A stretch of DNA of 64,000 bases from JACMQX01 sp044225675. GTDB lineage: Bacteria > Pseudomonadota > Gammaproteobacteria > Burkholderiales > Burkholderiaceae_C. This document shows, piece after piece, positions 42,483 to 51,121 of this stretch. Position 1 is the first letter of the stretch. Every line of letters starts with the position of its first letter. The position numbers and the translations under genes are program-made. The DNA is taken from positions 1 to 64,000 of the forward strand of contig JBGAIH010000022.1 of assembly GCA_044225675.1 (NCBI GenBank), read 5' to 3'. The notes beneath the pieces were generated by a model. That model worked only from the letters and a program-made list of their open reading frames with translations, ran no database searches and was not told the DNA's origin.

Positions 42483-42857
42483 TCAGGGCATCACGGGCAC
42501 GCGGCGCTTGCGCTTGACGATCACGGGCACTTGGGCGGGGGCAGGTGCTGCAGGCGCTGCCGCCTGCGGCTCTTCAGCAGCGCCGCCCTCGGGCAACGGG
42601 CTCTGCGGGCTCCTTGCCACCACGGGAGGCTTCCAGCGCGGCCCCATGACCTTGCGCAGCGCCGCCAGCACCTTCGACGCGTTCAGCGGCGTCAGGACGG
42701 CGCCATTGACCTGCACGAAACTGCCGTCCGGCGTGAAGGCCAGAGCGCCAAACTCCATGCCGCACTGGACGCGGCCAAAGTACTGGAAACCGGGGTGGTG
42801 CACCGCGGTGAACATCGACAGGTTGATGTCGGGATTGATAGTCAGCGATTTGCTCAT
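42483..42857 (-). CDS. Hypothetical protein with Ala/Pro-rich C-terminus
   Basis: A 124-residue protein I do not recognise. The first 75 residues (SLTINPDINLSMFTAVHHPGFQ, then FGALAFTPDGSFVQVNGAV) look globular and small-beta. The rest is Pro/Ala-rich and ends in the basic VKRKRRVPVMP. No signal peptide. An upstream in-frame ATG at 42875 would add six residues; neither start has a clear Shine-Dalgarno. It is divergent from the thioredoxin-like gene 98 bases away. Confidence 0.6.
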   Translation of the reverse strand: MSKSLTINPDINLSMFTAVHHPGFQYFGRVQCGMEFGALAFTPDGSFVQVNGAVLTPLNASKVLAALRKVMGPRWKPPVVARSPQSPLPEGGAAEEPQAAAPAAPAPAQVPVIVKRKRRVPVMP

Positions 42858-42955
42858 CGAGCCGCCATTGTGCATGGTTCGAAGCGCCGCAGACTGTTAC
42901 AAAATGACAGGGCACAATAGGGATCGAATTTCCGCTGTCTGCCCCCCGCCTGTCC

Positions 42956-43291
42956 ATGCCTGCGATCCCTGCCCCGCCCTATGAAGACCGCGACCCGCCG
43001 CGCGCCGAGATCGACGCACTGCCGGGCCCGACCCTGCTCGAATTCGGCAGCAACAGCTGCGGCATCTGCAGCGCCACCCAGCCGCGCGTGGCTGAGGCGC
43101 TGGCGGCGCATCCCGTGCGGCACCTCAAGATCGAGGACGGCCGGGGGCGTCGCCTGGGCCGCAGCTTTGGCGTGAAGCTCTGGCCGACGCTGGTGTTTCT
43201 GGACGGCGGCCGGGAAGTGGCCCGCCTGGTGCGCCCGCACAGCGCCGCCCTCATTCAGGAAAGCCTGGCCGCCCTCCCGGCGCAAGGCTGA
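42956..43291 (+). CDS. Thioredoxin family protein
   Basis: A 111-residue cytosolic thioredoxin-fold protein with active-site CGIC (in SNSCGICSAT, about residues 35-38) in place of CGPC. The cis-Pro is in KLWPTLVFLDGG. Short of the usual strand 1, it corresponds to minimal thioredoxins. It probably acts in disulfide exchange; the partner is unknown. It is followed 26 bases later by a small secreted protein, so the two may be co-transcribed. Confidence 0.85.
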   Translation: MPAIPAPPYEDRDPPRAEIDALPGPTLLEFGSNSCGICSATQPRVAEALAAHPVRHLKIEDGRGRRLGRSFGVKLWPTLVFLDGGREVARLVRPHSAALIQESLAALPAQG

Positions 43292-43317
43292 AAGCCGTCC
43301 CAGAGGAGCCAGCCCGC

Positions 43318-43749
43318 ATGAAGATCCCGCTGGCACTCCTCCTTGCCGCCTCCTGCGGGTGGGCCTGCGCCCAGGACGTCTGGCTCACGGTCACCGGCAA
43401 CCCGGATGACGTGAGCGTGAACACGATCGAGGTCGACCCGGTACCGCTCGAGGTGCGCGACGAGCAGCGCATCATGCGCATCCGCGTCAGCCGCTCTTCC
43501 CAGCGCATGAGCTGGGACGGCACACCGTACCGCTCCTATGTCGCGCGCGTCCAGATCAACTGCACCGACAACTCGGCGCGCTACCAGTCCATCACCTTCC
43601 ATCCCTTGCCCGTGTGGAAGGGCGAACCGTCCAGGACCACCGACTACACCAGCGGTCCGCCGCGCCTGATGGAGTTTCGCGACGTATCGCCCAACCCCAA
43701 TCTGCGCATCATCCGCGCGGCCTGCATCGCCATCAGCCGGGGCTCCTGA
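43318..43749 (+). CDS. Exported protein, surface-adhesin E-like
   Basis: A 143-residue protein with a Sec signal peptide (MKIPLALLLAASCGWACAQ, cleavage after AQ). The mature part, with SVNTIEVDPVPLE, MRIRVSRSS, YRSYVARVQINC and a C-terminal AACIAISRGS, resembles the surface-adhesin protein E-like domain common in betaproteobacteria. Two Cys (in INCTDN and AACIAI) probably form a disulfide in the periplasm or at the surface. Function in this organism is unknown. Confidence 0.75.
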   Translation: MKIPLALLLAASCGWACAQDVWLTVTGNPDDVSVNTIEVDPVPLEVRDEQRIMRIRVSRSSQRMSWDGTPYRSYVARVQINCTDNSARYQSITFHPLPVWKGEPSRTTDYTSGPPRLMEFRDVSPNPNLRIIRAACIAISRGS

Positions 43750-43929
43750 CAGGGTCGCCGCCATGCCCGGCACGGGCTGTCCAAGCGCACCAGCGGGCGG
43801 TAACCCGCTGGCGCCTTGCCAGGGAATCCGGATCGGTAAAGCCGCATTCCCAAGCCACAAGTGTGTTCCGGAAGTCCTGAAAAAACTTGCTGAATTTCAT
43901 CGAATCTCTCTCAGATCAAGAAAAAATCA

Positions 43930-43958
43930 TTGAGAAAGTTATTTTTCAAGGATATTCT
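43930..43958 (+). promoter_or_regulatory. Promoter of the Lrp-type regulator gene
   Basis: TTGAGA (43930-43935) and TATTCT (43953-43958) are separated by exactly 17 bases within an unusually A+T-rich tract (about 43880-43960). The predicted start site falls at or next to the ATG at 43965, implying a leaderless or nearly leaderless mRNA. An AAGGA at 43948-43952 lies 12 bases before the ATG and could serve instead if transcription starts further upstream. Confidence 0.5.
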
Positions 43959-43964
43959 TGCTCA

Positions 43965-44417
43965 ATGGATGCGATTGACAAGAAAATTCTCAAAGCGCTG
44001 CAGGCCAACGCGCGCGCCAGCCTGCAGGACATCGGGCAGGCCGTGGGGCTGAGCACCTCGCCCTGCTGGGCCCGCATCCGCAAGATGGAAGAGGCTGGCG
44101 TGATCGAGGGTTACACCGTGCGGCTCAACGCGCAGGCGCTCGGCTTCCATGACACGGTCATGGTCCAGGTCACGCTCGACAGCCACTCGGACAACACGCT
44201 GGAAAAATTCGGCGAGGTGCTGGCCGCGATTCCCGAGGTGATCGAGGCCTATCTCGTCTCGGGCGAGTACGACTACCTGCTTCGCGTGGCGGTGCGCGAC
44301 ACCCGCGACTACGAGCGGCTGCTGCGGGAGCGGCTCTACAAGATCAAGGGGATCCGGCACAGCATGTCGAGCTTCGTGCTGCGCACGCTCAAGAAGGCCG
44401 AGCTGCCCCTGATCTGA
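43965..44417 (+). CDS. Lrp/AsnC family transcriptional regulator
   Basis: A 150-residue feast/famine regulator. The N-terminal helix-turn-helix is MDAIDKKILKALQANARASLQDIGQAVGLS then SPCWARIRKMEEAGVI. The C-terminal RAM ligand-binding domain is DTVMVQVTLDSHS and VIEAYLVSGEYDYLLRVAVRD. Length is standard. The ATG at 43965 is preferred because the upstream in-frame codons lie in A+T-rich promoter sequence. It converges with the ten-gene aromatic-acid cluster; its effector, likely an amino acid, is unknown. Confidence 0.92.
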   Translation: MDAIDKKILKALQANARASLQDIGQAVGLSTSPCWARIRKMEEAGVIEGYTVRLNAQALGFHDTVMVQVTLDSHSDNTLEKFGEVLAAIPEVIEAYLVSGEYDYLLRVAVRDTRDYERLLRERLYKIKGIRHSMSSFVLRTLKKAELPLI

Positions 44418-44457
44418 GCGCCCGCACCGCCCTGCCGGGCCTCGGCCCGCCCGCGCT

Positions 44458-45363
44458 TCAGGCCTTCGGCAGCCTGTCGATCAGCCGGTCCGCGTAGTCC
44501 TGCCAAGGCGCGTCCTTGGGCAAGCCATCGAACACGCCGGCCCGCGCCGCGTCGGCCACCCACTGCTGCTTGTCGGCGATGGCGCGCGCCATGAAGGGCT
44601 CGAAGCCGGCTTCGTTCACGGTGTTGGCGGCCTCGCGCATCTCCTCGGCGCGGCGACGGCCGTGCTGCACCACGCGGCTGAAGAAGTACGCGCCCTGACG
44701 TGACCAGTCGATGGACGGGAAGGTCTCGACCAGCGTCGGCAGCACATGGTCTTCGACACCGTGGCGGCGCGCGGTGGCGTAGCTCTCGATCACCAGCGCC
44801 TCCAGGCCCTTGATCATGACGCTGCGGCACATCTTGATCGCCGAGGCCACACCCAGCCGGTCGCTCACCGCGCGCGTGTCCATGCCCCAGCCCGCCAGCA
44901 ACGGCGACAGCTCGGCCGCGCGTGCGCCGCCGAGCAGGATGGGAACGCGGATCCCGTAGGGCGGCACCGAGGTCATGACGCCGGCTTCCACATAATGCGC
45001 GCCCTGCCCCTCCACCGCCTGAGCGCAATGCTGCTTGGTGCCCGGTGATGCCGAGTTGAGGTCGAGAAACAGCGAACCCGGCCGCAGGAAAGGCGCCGCC
45101 TCGCGCGCCACGGCCAGCGTGCTCGAAGCCGTGACGGCCGAGATGACGAGATCGCTGGCCGCGCAGAGGGCCTGCATCGACGGCTGGGCGTGGACGCCGG
45201 CCGACGCTGCATGCGCCAGCTCCGCCTCGCGCCGCCCGGGATCGCCGAAGCTGAGGTCCCACGCATGGACGGACTCCACGCCGGGCTTGCCTCGCAAACC
45301 AGCGCTGAAGATCTTGCCCACCTCGCCGTAGCCGACGAGCCCGATGCTGCGAATCGTGGTCAT
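44458..45363 (-). CDS. NAD(P)-dependent oxidoreductase, beta-hydroxyacid dehydrogenase family with DUF1932
   Basis: A 301-residue protein with an N-terminal Rossmann motif GLVGYGEVGKIF (residues 8-19), a 6-phosphogluconate-dehydrogenase-like NAD domain (FLDLNSASPGTKQ) and a C-terminal helical domain of DUF1932 type (ASAIKMCRSVMIKGLEALVIES, with the likely catalytic Lys in AIKMCRS). It probably oxidises a beta-hydroxyacid; the substrate is unknown. It is the last gene of the ten-gene cluster, 21 bases after the Bug protein gene. Confidence 0.83.
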   Translation of the reverse strand: MTTIRSIGLVGYGEVGKIFSAGLRGKPGVESVHAWDLSFGDPGRREAELAHAASAGVHAQPSMQALCAASDLVISAVTASSTLAVAREAAPFLRPGSLFLDLNSASPGTKQHCAQAVEGQGAHYVEAGVMTSVPPYGIRVPILLGGARAAELSPLLAGWGMDTRAVSDRLGVASAIKMCRSVMIKGLEALVIESYATARRHGVEDHVLPTLVETFPSIDWSRQGAYFFSRVVQHGRRRAEEMREAANTVNEAGFEPFMARAIADKQQWVADAARAGVFDGLPKDAPWQDYADRLIDRLPKA

Positions 45364-45384
45364 GTCTGGCGGTTCCGTCGCGGC

Positions 45385-46368
45385 TTACTGCTTGGCGATC
45401 TTCGCGCGGGTGATCACCTCGTCCCAGCGCTTGATCTCGCTGGCCAGCTGCTGGCCGAGCTGCTCGGGGGTGCTCGCATGCGCCACGAGATTGAGGTCCA
45501 GCAGCTTGGCCTTGACGTCCGGCAGGTTCAGGGCGGCCTGCGTCTCGCGCGCCAGCCGCGCGATCACTGCAGGCGGCGTCTTGGCCGGCACGGCCAGGCC
45601 GTTCCATGACGACACGTTGAAGCTTGCCAGCGAACCGCCGGCCTCGCGGGCGGCGGGCACCGAAGGCAACTGCGCGGCGCGCTTGTCGCCCAGCACCGCC
45701 AGCGGCCGCAGCGCCTTGGCGTTGATCTGCGGCATGAGCGGACCGAGGATGTCGATGGCTGCGTCGAGCTGGCCGCCGCGCAGCGCGGTGAGCACGGGCG
45801 GCGTGCCGTTGAAGGGCACGATCTGCGCGTCGATGCCCGCGCTCGACTTGAACAGCTCGGCCGCCAGGTTCTGCGTGGTGCCGATGTTCGGCGTGCCGAT
45901 GTTGAGCTTGCCCGGGTTGGCGCGGGCGTAGGCCAGCAGTTCGGCCAGCGTCTTGTAGGGCCCGGTTTCGCTCACCACAAGTGCCAGGTCGAAGGTGGCA
46001 AGCATCGACACCGGCGCGAAGTCCTTCATCGTGTCGAAGGGCAGCGACTTGAACAGCGCCTGGCTCACGGCCGTGCCGCTGGACACCAGCAGCACGGTGT
46101 GCCCGTCGGGGTCGGCCTTGGCCACCATCTCACCGGCGACGACGCCGCCGGCACTGGGCTTGTTGTCGATGACCACGGCCTGGCCGAGGGCGTCGGCCAT
46201 CTTCTGCCCGACCGTGCGGGCGGTGATGTCGGCCGCGCCACCCGCCGCGTTGGGCACGACGATGCGGATCGGCTTGCTGGGAAAGGCCTGCGCCTGCGCG
46301 AGGCGCGGCAGGGTGGCGCCAAGGGCCAGGGCGGCAGCGGCACCGATGAGTTCGCGTCGTTGTTGCAT
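45385..46368 (-). CDS. Bug/TctC family substrate-binding protein
   Basis: A 327-residue periplasmic solute-binding protein. The signal peptide (RRELIGAAAALALGATLPRL, ending AQAQA) is followed by FPSKPIRIVVPNAAGGAADI, the standard first strand and ligand loop. NIGTPNIGTTQNLAAELF and PFNGTPPVLTALRGGQLDAA are conserved family regions. No TctA or TctB gene is adjacent, so it may bind a carboxylate for sensing or feed another carrier. It lies between livF and the dehydrogenase gene on the same strand. Confidence 0.9.
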   Translation of the reverse strand: MQQRRELIGAAAALALGATLPRLAQAQAFPSKPIRIVVPNAAGGAADITARTVGQKMADALGQAVVIDNKPSAGGVVAGEMVAKADPDGHTVLLVSSGTAVSQALFKSLPFDTMKDFAPVSMLATFDLALVVSETGPYKTLAELLAYARANPGKLNIGTPNIGTTQNLAAELFKSSAGIDAQIVPFNGTPPVLTALRGGQLDAAIDILGPLMPQINAKALRPLAVLGDKRAAQLPSVPAAREAGGSLASFNVSSWNGLAVPAKTPPAVIARLARETQAALNLPDVKAKLLDLNLVAHASTPEQLGQQLASEIKRWDEVITRAKIAKQ

Positions 46369-46415
46369 GGGGGGCTCCAGTTGAATGATCTTCTCGGACG
46401 GACCGCGCCTGGCTG

Positions 46416-47120
46416 TCAGCGCGCGACGCCCAGCAGCCGGTCCAGCAGCTCCGGCGACTCGCGCAGGGACTCGGCCGTGCCGCTGTGGACGACGGTGCCA
46501 TGGTCCAGCACGACAGCCTGGTGCGAGATAGCCAGAATGGCCTGCGGGTGCTGCTCCACGATGATGGCAGAAAGTCCCTCGTCGCGGGTGATGCGGGCGA
46601 TCGCGCGCAGCAGTTCTTCCACGATGATGGGCGCCAGGCCCTCCAGCGGCTCGTCCAGCAGCAGCAGACGCGGATTGAGCACGAGGGCCCGGCCCACGGC
46701 CAGCATCTGCTGCTCGCCGCCCGACAGCTGCGTGCCCAGGTTGCCCTTGCGTTCGGCCAACCGCGGGAACATGCCGTAGACGCGCTGCGGGTCCCACGGC
46801 CCGGGCCGGGCCACGGCCGTGAGGTTCTCGTGCACGGTGAGCGACTTGAAGATGTTGCGCTCCTGCGGCACCCAGCCGATGCCGGCGGCCGCGCGCTGGT
46901 GCGGCGCCAGCCGGTGCAGCGCCACGTCGCCCAGGCTGATGCTGCCACCATGCTGGCGGGTGGCGCCAGCCAGGGTGTTGATGAGCGTGGTCTTGCCCGT
47001 GCCGTTGCGGCCGAGCAGCGCCAGCGTCTCGCCCTGCGCCAGCGCGAGCGACACATCGCTCAGGATCACGGCTTCGCCATAGCCGGCGCTCAAGGCCTCG
47101 ACGCGCAGCAGTTCAGACAT
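46416..47120 (-). CDS. livF: Branched-chain-type ABC transporter ATP-binding protein LivF
   Basis: A 234-residue ATPase of the HAAT (LivF) class. Walker A is LLGRNGTGKTTLI, the Q-loop region is WVPQERNIFKSLTVHENL, the signature motif is LSGGEQQMLAVGRAL and Walker B is LLLLDEPLEGL. Length matches LivF. With LivG, LivH, LivM and the periplasmic protein it makes a complete importer. The ATG at 47120 overlaps the end of livG by eight bases. The genomic setting beside vanAB-like genes suggests an aromatic acid rather than an amino acid as cargo. Confidence 0.92.
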   Translation of the reverse strand: MSELLRVEALSAGYGEAVILSDVSLALAQGETLALLGRNGTGKTTLINTLAGATRQHGGSISLGDVALHRLAPHQRAAAGIGWVPQERNIFKSLTVHENLTAVARPGPWDPQRVYGMFPRLAERKGNLGTQLSGGEQQMLAVGRALVLNPRLLLLDEPLEGLAPIIVEELLRAIARITRDEGLSAIIVEQHPQAILAISHQAVVLDHGTVVHSGTAESLRESPELLDRLLGVAR

Positions 47121-47916
47121 GAGCGGCCCCTTCCCCGTGGCCCAGGTACACGGCCTTGACCTGCGGATCATTGGAAATCTGGTCGGGGTCGCCCTCGGTC
47201 AGCACTGCGCCATTGACCAGCACCGTCATGCGGGTCGCGAAGCTGAACACCAGGTCCATGTCGTGCTCGATCAGCAGCACCGACACGTCGGGCGGCAGCG
47301 CACCCACGGTCTGCAGCAGCTCCTCGCGTTCGCCGGCGGGCACGCCGGCCACCGGCTCGTCAAGCAGCAGCACGCGCGGCTCGCAGGCCAGCGCGATCGC
47401 GATCTCCAGCAGCCGGCGCTTGCCATAGGCCATGAGCCGGGTCTCCTGGTTCATCACGGGGGTGAGGTGGAACTGCTCCAGCAGCTGCTCGCAGCGCTCG
47501 GTCACGGCGGTGTCGCGGCCGAGCGCCTGCCACCAGCGGCCGCCCAGCCCGCGGTGCTGCGACACGGTCAGCGCCAGCGTCTGCAGCGGCGTGAGGGTGT
47601 CGAACAGCTGGTTGATCTGGAAGGTGCGCACCATGCCACGGCGCACCCGCTGGTGCGGCGCCAGGTTCGTGATGTCCGCGCCTTCGAGCACGATGCGGCC
47701 TTCGGTGGGATCGAGCACGCCGGTCAGCAGGTTGATGAGCGTGGTCTTGCCGGCCCCGTTCGGGCCGATCAGCGCATGCCGCGCGCCCCGTCGCAGGTCG
47801 AGCGACACGTTGTTCGTCGCGGCGATCCCGCCGAAGCGCTTGACCAGGCCCTGCGCGGCCAGCACCACGGGCGGGGCCTCGCCCGCACCCTCGCGGGTCT
47901 GAAGCACGGCGCTCAT
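47113..47916 (-). CDS. livG: Branched-chain-type ABC transporter ATP-binding protein LivG
   Basis: A 267-residue ATPase of the LivG class. Walker A is IGPNGAGKTTLINLLTG, the Q-loop is MVRTFQINQLFDTLTPLQ, the signature-like motif is the degenerate MAYGKRRLLEIAIALA and Walker B is VLLLDEPVAGVPAGE. The signature LSYGEQ is thus altered to MAYGKR, but LivG proteins often vary there. An Ala/Glu-rich leader of about 20 residues precedes the fold. It is coupled to livM upstream by an ATGA overlap (47913-47916). Confidence 0.9.
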   Translation of the reverse strand: MSAVLQTREGAGEAPPVVLAAQGLVKRFGGIAATNNVSLDLRRGARHALIGPNGAGKTTLINLLTGVLDPTEGRIVLEGADITNLAPHQRVRRGMVRTFQINQLFDTLTPLQTLALTVSQHRGLGGRWWQALGRDTAVTERCEQLLEQFHLTPVMNQETRLMAYGKRRLLEIAIALACEPRVLLLDEPVAGVPAGEREELLQTVGALPPDVSVLLIEHDMDLVFSFATRMTVLVNGAVLTEGDPDQISNDPQVKAVYLGHGEGAAHV

Positions 47917-48902
47917 GACGGCCTCCGCGCCCGGCGCCAGGTCCAGGGCTTGAGCAGCCGGTCGCGCCCCACGAGAACGAGCACCACGAGGAACAGCCCG
48001 ATCCAGAAGGTCCAGTACTGCGGCGTGATCGCCGACAGCAAGTCCTGCATCAGCTTGAACACGATCGCGCCGGCCACGCCGCCATAGAGCCAGCCCGTGC
48101 CGCCGATCACGAGGATCAGCATCACGTCGGCCGAGCGGTGGAACTCGAACAGGTCGAGCGAGGCGAAGCCGCCGGTCTGCGCCAGCAGCGCGCCGGCCGC
48201 GCCCGCCATGCCGGCGGCCACGGTGTACACCAGCGCCAGGCGCGAATGCACCGGAATGCCGATGGCCATCGCGCGCAGCCGGTTGTCGCGGATCGCCATG
48301 AAGGTGGCGCCCAGCGGCGAATGCACCAGGCGGCGTGCCAGCACGAACAGCACCAGCAGCACCGTCATCGAATACCAGGCGGCCACGCGGCCGGTGAGGT
48401 CGAACTCGAAAGTCCCCAGCAGCTTGCCGATGGTCACGCCCTGCAGGCCGTCGGCGCCACCGGTGAGCCAGTCGAGCTTGTTGGCCAGCTCCATCATGAT
48501 GAGCCCGGCGCCCAGCGTCACCATGAGACGCGTGAGGTCGCTGCCGCGCAGGATGGTCAGCGAGAACAGCGCACCCAGCAGCGTCGCGCAGGCCGTGCCG
48601 AACAGCAGGCCCACCGTCGGGTCGGGCATCACGTGCTTGGCGAACAGCGCCGCCGAATACGCGCCCATGCCGAAGAAGGCCGCATGGCCCAGCGACACGA
48701 TGCCGGTGTAGCCGAGGATCAGATCGAGCGAGATGGCGAACAGCGCGACGATCGCGATCTCGTTGATGATGAGCGCGTGCCCGCCAAGCACCAGGGGTGA
48801 GGCGAAGGCCAGCACCCACAGGGCCAGCTCCCAGGGCTTCCAGCGGCTGGCCTCCAGCAGCGAGCGGCGGACGGCGGGCGTCTGCGTTGCAGGAGCGGTC
48901 AT
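47913..48902 (-). CDS. livM: Branched-chain-type ABC transporter permease LivM
   Basis: A 329-residue inner-membrane permease with about eight to ten helices. ISLDLILGYTGIVSLGHAAFFGMGAY is the LivM/LivH signature, and the cytoplasmic coupling region SPLGATFMAIRDNRLRAMAIGIP contacts the ATPases. The C-terminus is basic (WTWRRARRPS). It overlaps livH at its start (48899-48902) and livG at its end, indicating tight translational coupling. Confidence 0.92.
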   Translation of the reverse strand: MTAPATQTPAVRRSLLEASRWKPWELALWVLAFASPLVLGGHALIINEIAIVALFAISLDLILGYTGIVSLGHAAFFGMGAYSAALFAKHVMPDPTVGLLFGTACATLLGALFSLTILRGSDLTRLMVTLGAGLIMMELANKLDWLTGGADGLQGVTIGKLLGTFEFDLTGRVAAWYSMTVLLVLFVLARRLVHSPLGATFMAIRDNRLRAMAIGIPVHSRLALVYTVAAGMAGAAGALLAQTGGFASLDLFEFHRSADVMLILVIGGTGWLYGGVAGAIVFKLMQDLLSAITPQYWTFWIGLFLVVLVLVGRDRLLKPWTWRRARRPS

Positions 48903-49774
48903 GCCTTGCCCCCTTTGCGCACGAACAGGCCCTGCGGACGCCAGATCAGAATGACGATCATGAGGCTGTAGACGATGAAGGCCCCGAGCTTGGGGATGTA
49001 GTACTTGCCCGCCACGTCGGCGATGCCCAGCAGCAGGGCCGCCAGCAGCGGGCCGGTGATGGACGAGGTGCCGCCCACCGCCACGACGATCAGGAAATAG
49101 ATCATGAACTTGAGCGGAAAGCTCGGATCGAGCCCGAGCACCTCGGCACCCAGCGCACCCCCGAGGCCCGCCAGACCCGAGCCGAAGGCGAAGGTCGACA
49201 GGAACACCATGTTGACGTTGATGCCCAGCCCTGCCGCGACGCGCTGATCGTCCACCGAGGCGCGCAGACGGCTGCCGAAGCGCGTGGCCGACAGGATGTA
49301 CTGCAGGGCCACCGTCAGTGCCGCGCACACGGCGATGATGAACAGCCGGTAATGCCCCATGCCGAGGATCCAGTCGCCGGAGCCGATCTCGGTGCGGCCC
49401 TTGAGCCATTCCGGCAGCTGGATGATCTGCTGTGTCGAGCCGACGAAATAGTCCACGGCGGCCACCGCCATGAACACGAGCCCGATGGAGAACAGCACCT
49501 GGTCGAGGTGCGGCTTGTGGTAGAGCGGCCTGTACAGCGTGCGCTCCAGCACGGCTCCGAGCAGGGCCGCGCCGAGGAAGGCGGCCGGCAGGCACAGCAG
49601 GAAGGGCACGTCGGCCTTCTGCATGAGCAGCACGGTGATGTAGCCGCCCACCATGGCAAAGGCGCCATGGGCCAGGTTGATGAAATTCATCAGCCCCATG
49701 GTCACCGCCAGGCCGACGGCCAGGATGAAGAGCAGCATGCCGTAGGCAATGCCGTCGAACAGGATGGTCAGCAT
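48899..49774 (-). CDS. livH: Branched-chain-type ABC transporter permease LivH
   Basis: A 291-residue permease of the LivH class with about eight helices. It opens FDGIAYGMLLFILAVGLAVTMGLMNFINLAHGAF, the family hallmark, and has the conserved coupling segment RFGSRLRASVDDQRVAAGLGINV. It forms the channel with LivM. The gene starts 79 bases after the periplasmic-protein gene ends. Confidence 0.93.
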   Translation of the reverse strand: MLTILFDGIAYGMLLFILAVGLAVTMGLMNFINLAHGAFAMVGGYITVLLMQKADVPFLLCLPAAFLGAALLGAVLERTLYRPLYHKPHLDQVLFSIGLVFMAVAAVDYFVGSTQQIIQLPEWLKGRTEIGSGDWILGMGHYRLFIIAVCAALTVALQYILSATRFGSRLRASVDDQRVAAGLGINVNMVFLSTFAFGSGLAGLGGALGAEVLGLDPSFPLKFMIYFLIVVAVGGTSSITGPLLAALLLGIADVAGKYYIPKLGAFIVYSLMIVILIWRPQGLFVRKGGKA

Positions 49775-49853
49775 GCTCGGGCCGCGATCGTCTGAATGCG
49801 CATACGGGAAAGGCCCGGGCGGCCGTGCCGCCCGGGGCGAAGGGGCAGGCCGC

Positions 49854-51023
49854 TTACTTGGTCTTGCCCGGGTCCTTGACGTCCTTGATGACGTCGAACT
49901 CGACGTTGTAGAGCTGCCCGTCCTTCTTCTCGACCTTGCGCAGATAGATGTTCTGCACCACGTCGCGGGTCTGCGCGTCGATGTACATCGGGCCGCGCGG
50001 GCTCTCGAACAGCTGGCCCTTCATGGCTTCGAGCAGCGCGTCGCCGCCGCCCTTGCCGCCGGTCTTCTTCAGCGCCTCGTAGATGACGCGCATGCCGTCA
50101 TAGCCGCCGACGGCCATGAAGTTCGGGCGCAGGCCCTTGTTGGCCTTCTGGAAGGCCTCGACGAACTTCTTGTTGAGCGCCGAGGGGTGGGCCGCCGAGT
50201 AGTGGTGGGAGGTGACCACGCCCAGCGCGCCGTCGCCCATGTCGTTGAGCTGGTCGTCGTCCGTCACGTCGCCGGTGCCGATCAGCTTGATGCCGGCCTT
50301 GTCCATGCCGCGCTCGAGGAACTGCTTCATCACGGCCGCGCCCGCGCCCGAGGGCACGAACACGAACAGCGCGTCAGGCTTGCTGTCGCGCACCTTCTGC
50401 AGGAAGGGGGCGAAGTCCGGGTTGCGAAGCGGCACGCGCAGCGCCTCGGTCACCTGGCCGCCGTTGAAGGTCAGGCGGTCCTTGAAGAACTTCTCTGCAT
50501 CGAGGCCCGGACCGTAGTCGGAGACCAGCGTCACCACCTTCTTGATGCCGTTCTTGGGCGCCCAGTCGGCCAGCGCGACCGAGGCCTGCGGCAGCGTGAA
50601 GCTCGTGCGCACGACGTAGGGCGAAGCCTGGGTGATGCTGGAGGTGGCAGCGGCCATCACCACCAGCGGCACCTTGGCCTGCGTGGCGATCTGCGCGGTG
50701 GCCAGGGCCGAGGGCGTGATGCCCATGCCGGCGAGCACGTTGACCTTGTCGTTGACCACCAGTTCCTGGGCCAGCCGCTTGGTGACGTCGGGGATGCTGG
50801 TGTCGTCCTTGACGATCAGTTCCACCTTCTTGCCCGCGACGGTGGCGCCGTTCTGCGCCATCCAAAGGCGCGCAGCCGCCTCGATCTGCCGGCCGGTCGT
50901 GGCCTGCTGGCCGGTCATCGGAAGGATGAGGCCGATCTTGAAGGTGTTGTCCTGCGCAAAGGCGCTGCCGGTGAGGGCCAGCACGGCCGCAGCCGTGGCG
51001 CTGAGGAAATGGCGTTTGTTCAT
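49854..51023 (-). CDS. ABC transporter substrate-binding protein, LivK/aromatic-acid-like
   Basis: A 389-residue type I periplasmic binding protein. The signal peptide RHFLSATAAAVLALTGSAFA is cut near AFAQ; the mature protein begins TFKIGLILPMTGQQATTGRQ. The ligand-binding lobe includes VVMAAATSSITQASPYVVRTSFTLPQ and GGYDGMRVIYEALKK. It captures ligand for LivHMGF; the absence of a clear amino-acid-binding signature and the vanAB neighbours favour an aromatic or carboxylic acid, an inference. The 98-base upstream gap has A+T-rich stretches but no convincing promoter. Confidence 0.9.
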   Translation of the reverse strand: MNKRHFLSATAAAVLALTGSAFAQDNTFKIGLILPMTGQQATTGRQIEAAARLWMAQNGATVAGKKVELIVKDDTSIPDVTKRLAQELVVNDKVNVLAGMGITPSALATAQIATQAKVPLVVMAAATSSITQASPYVVRTSFTLPQASVALADWAPKNGIKKVVTLVSDYGPGLDAEKFFKDRLTFNGGQVTEALRVPLRNPDFAPFLQKVRDSKPDALFVFVPSGAGAAVMKQFLERGMDKAGIKLIGTGDVTDDDQLNDMGDGALGVVTSHHYSAAHPSALNKKFVEAFQKANKGLRPNFMAVGGYDGMRVIYEALKKTGGKGGGDALLEAMKGQLFESPRGPMYIDAQTRDVVQNIYLRKVEKKDGQLYNVEFDVIKDVKDPGKTK

Positions 51024-51121
51024 GATGCGTGTCTCCGGGTTAGAAAACTGGGGCCGAGTGTCTGACCGCTTGCGTTATTCCACAAGAGGGATTTCCGACT
51101 TTTAGATATAACAAAATGCGA

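Noticed and set aside
51024..51121. Possible sigma54 (-24/-12) promoter upstream of the ABC binding-protein gene
   Set aside because: Only the GG and GC dinucleotides at roughly correct spacing are present; the TTGC element is missing.
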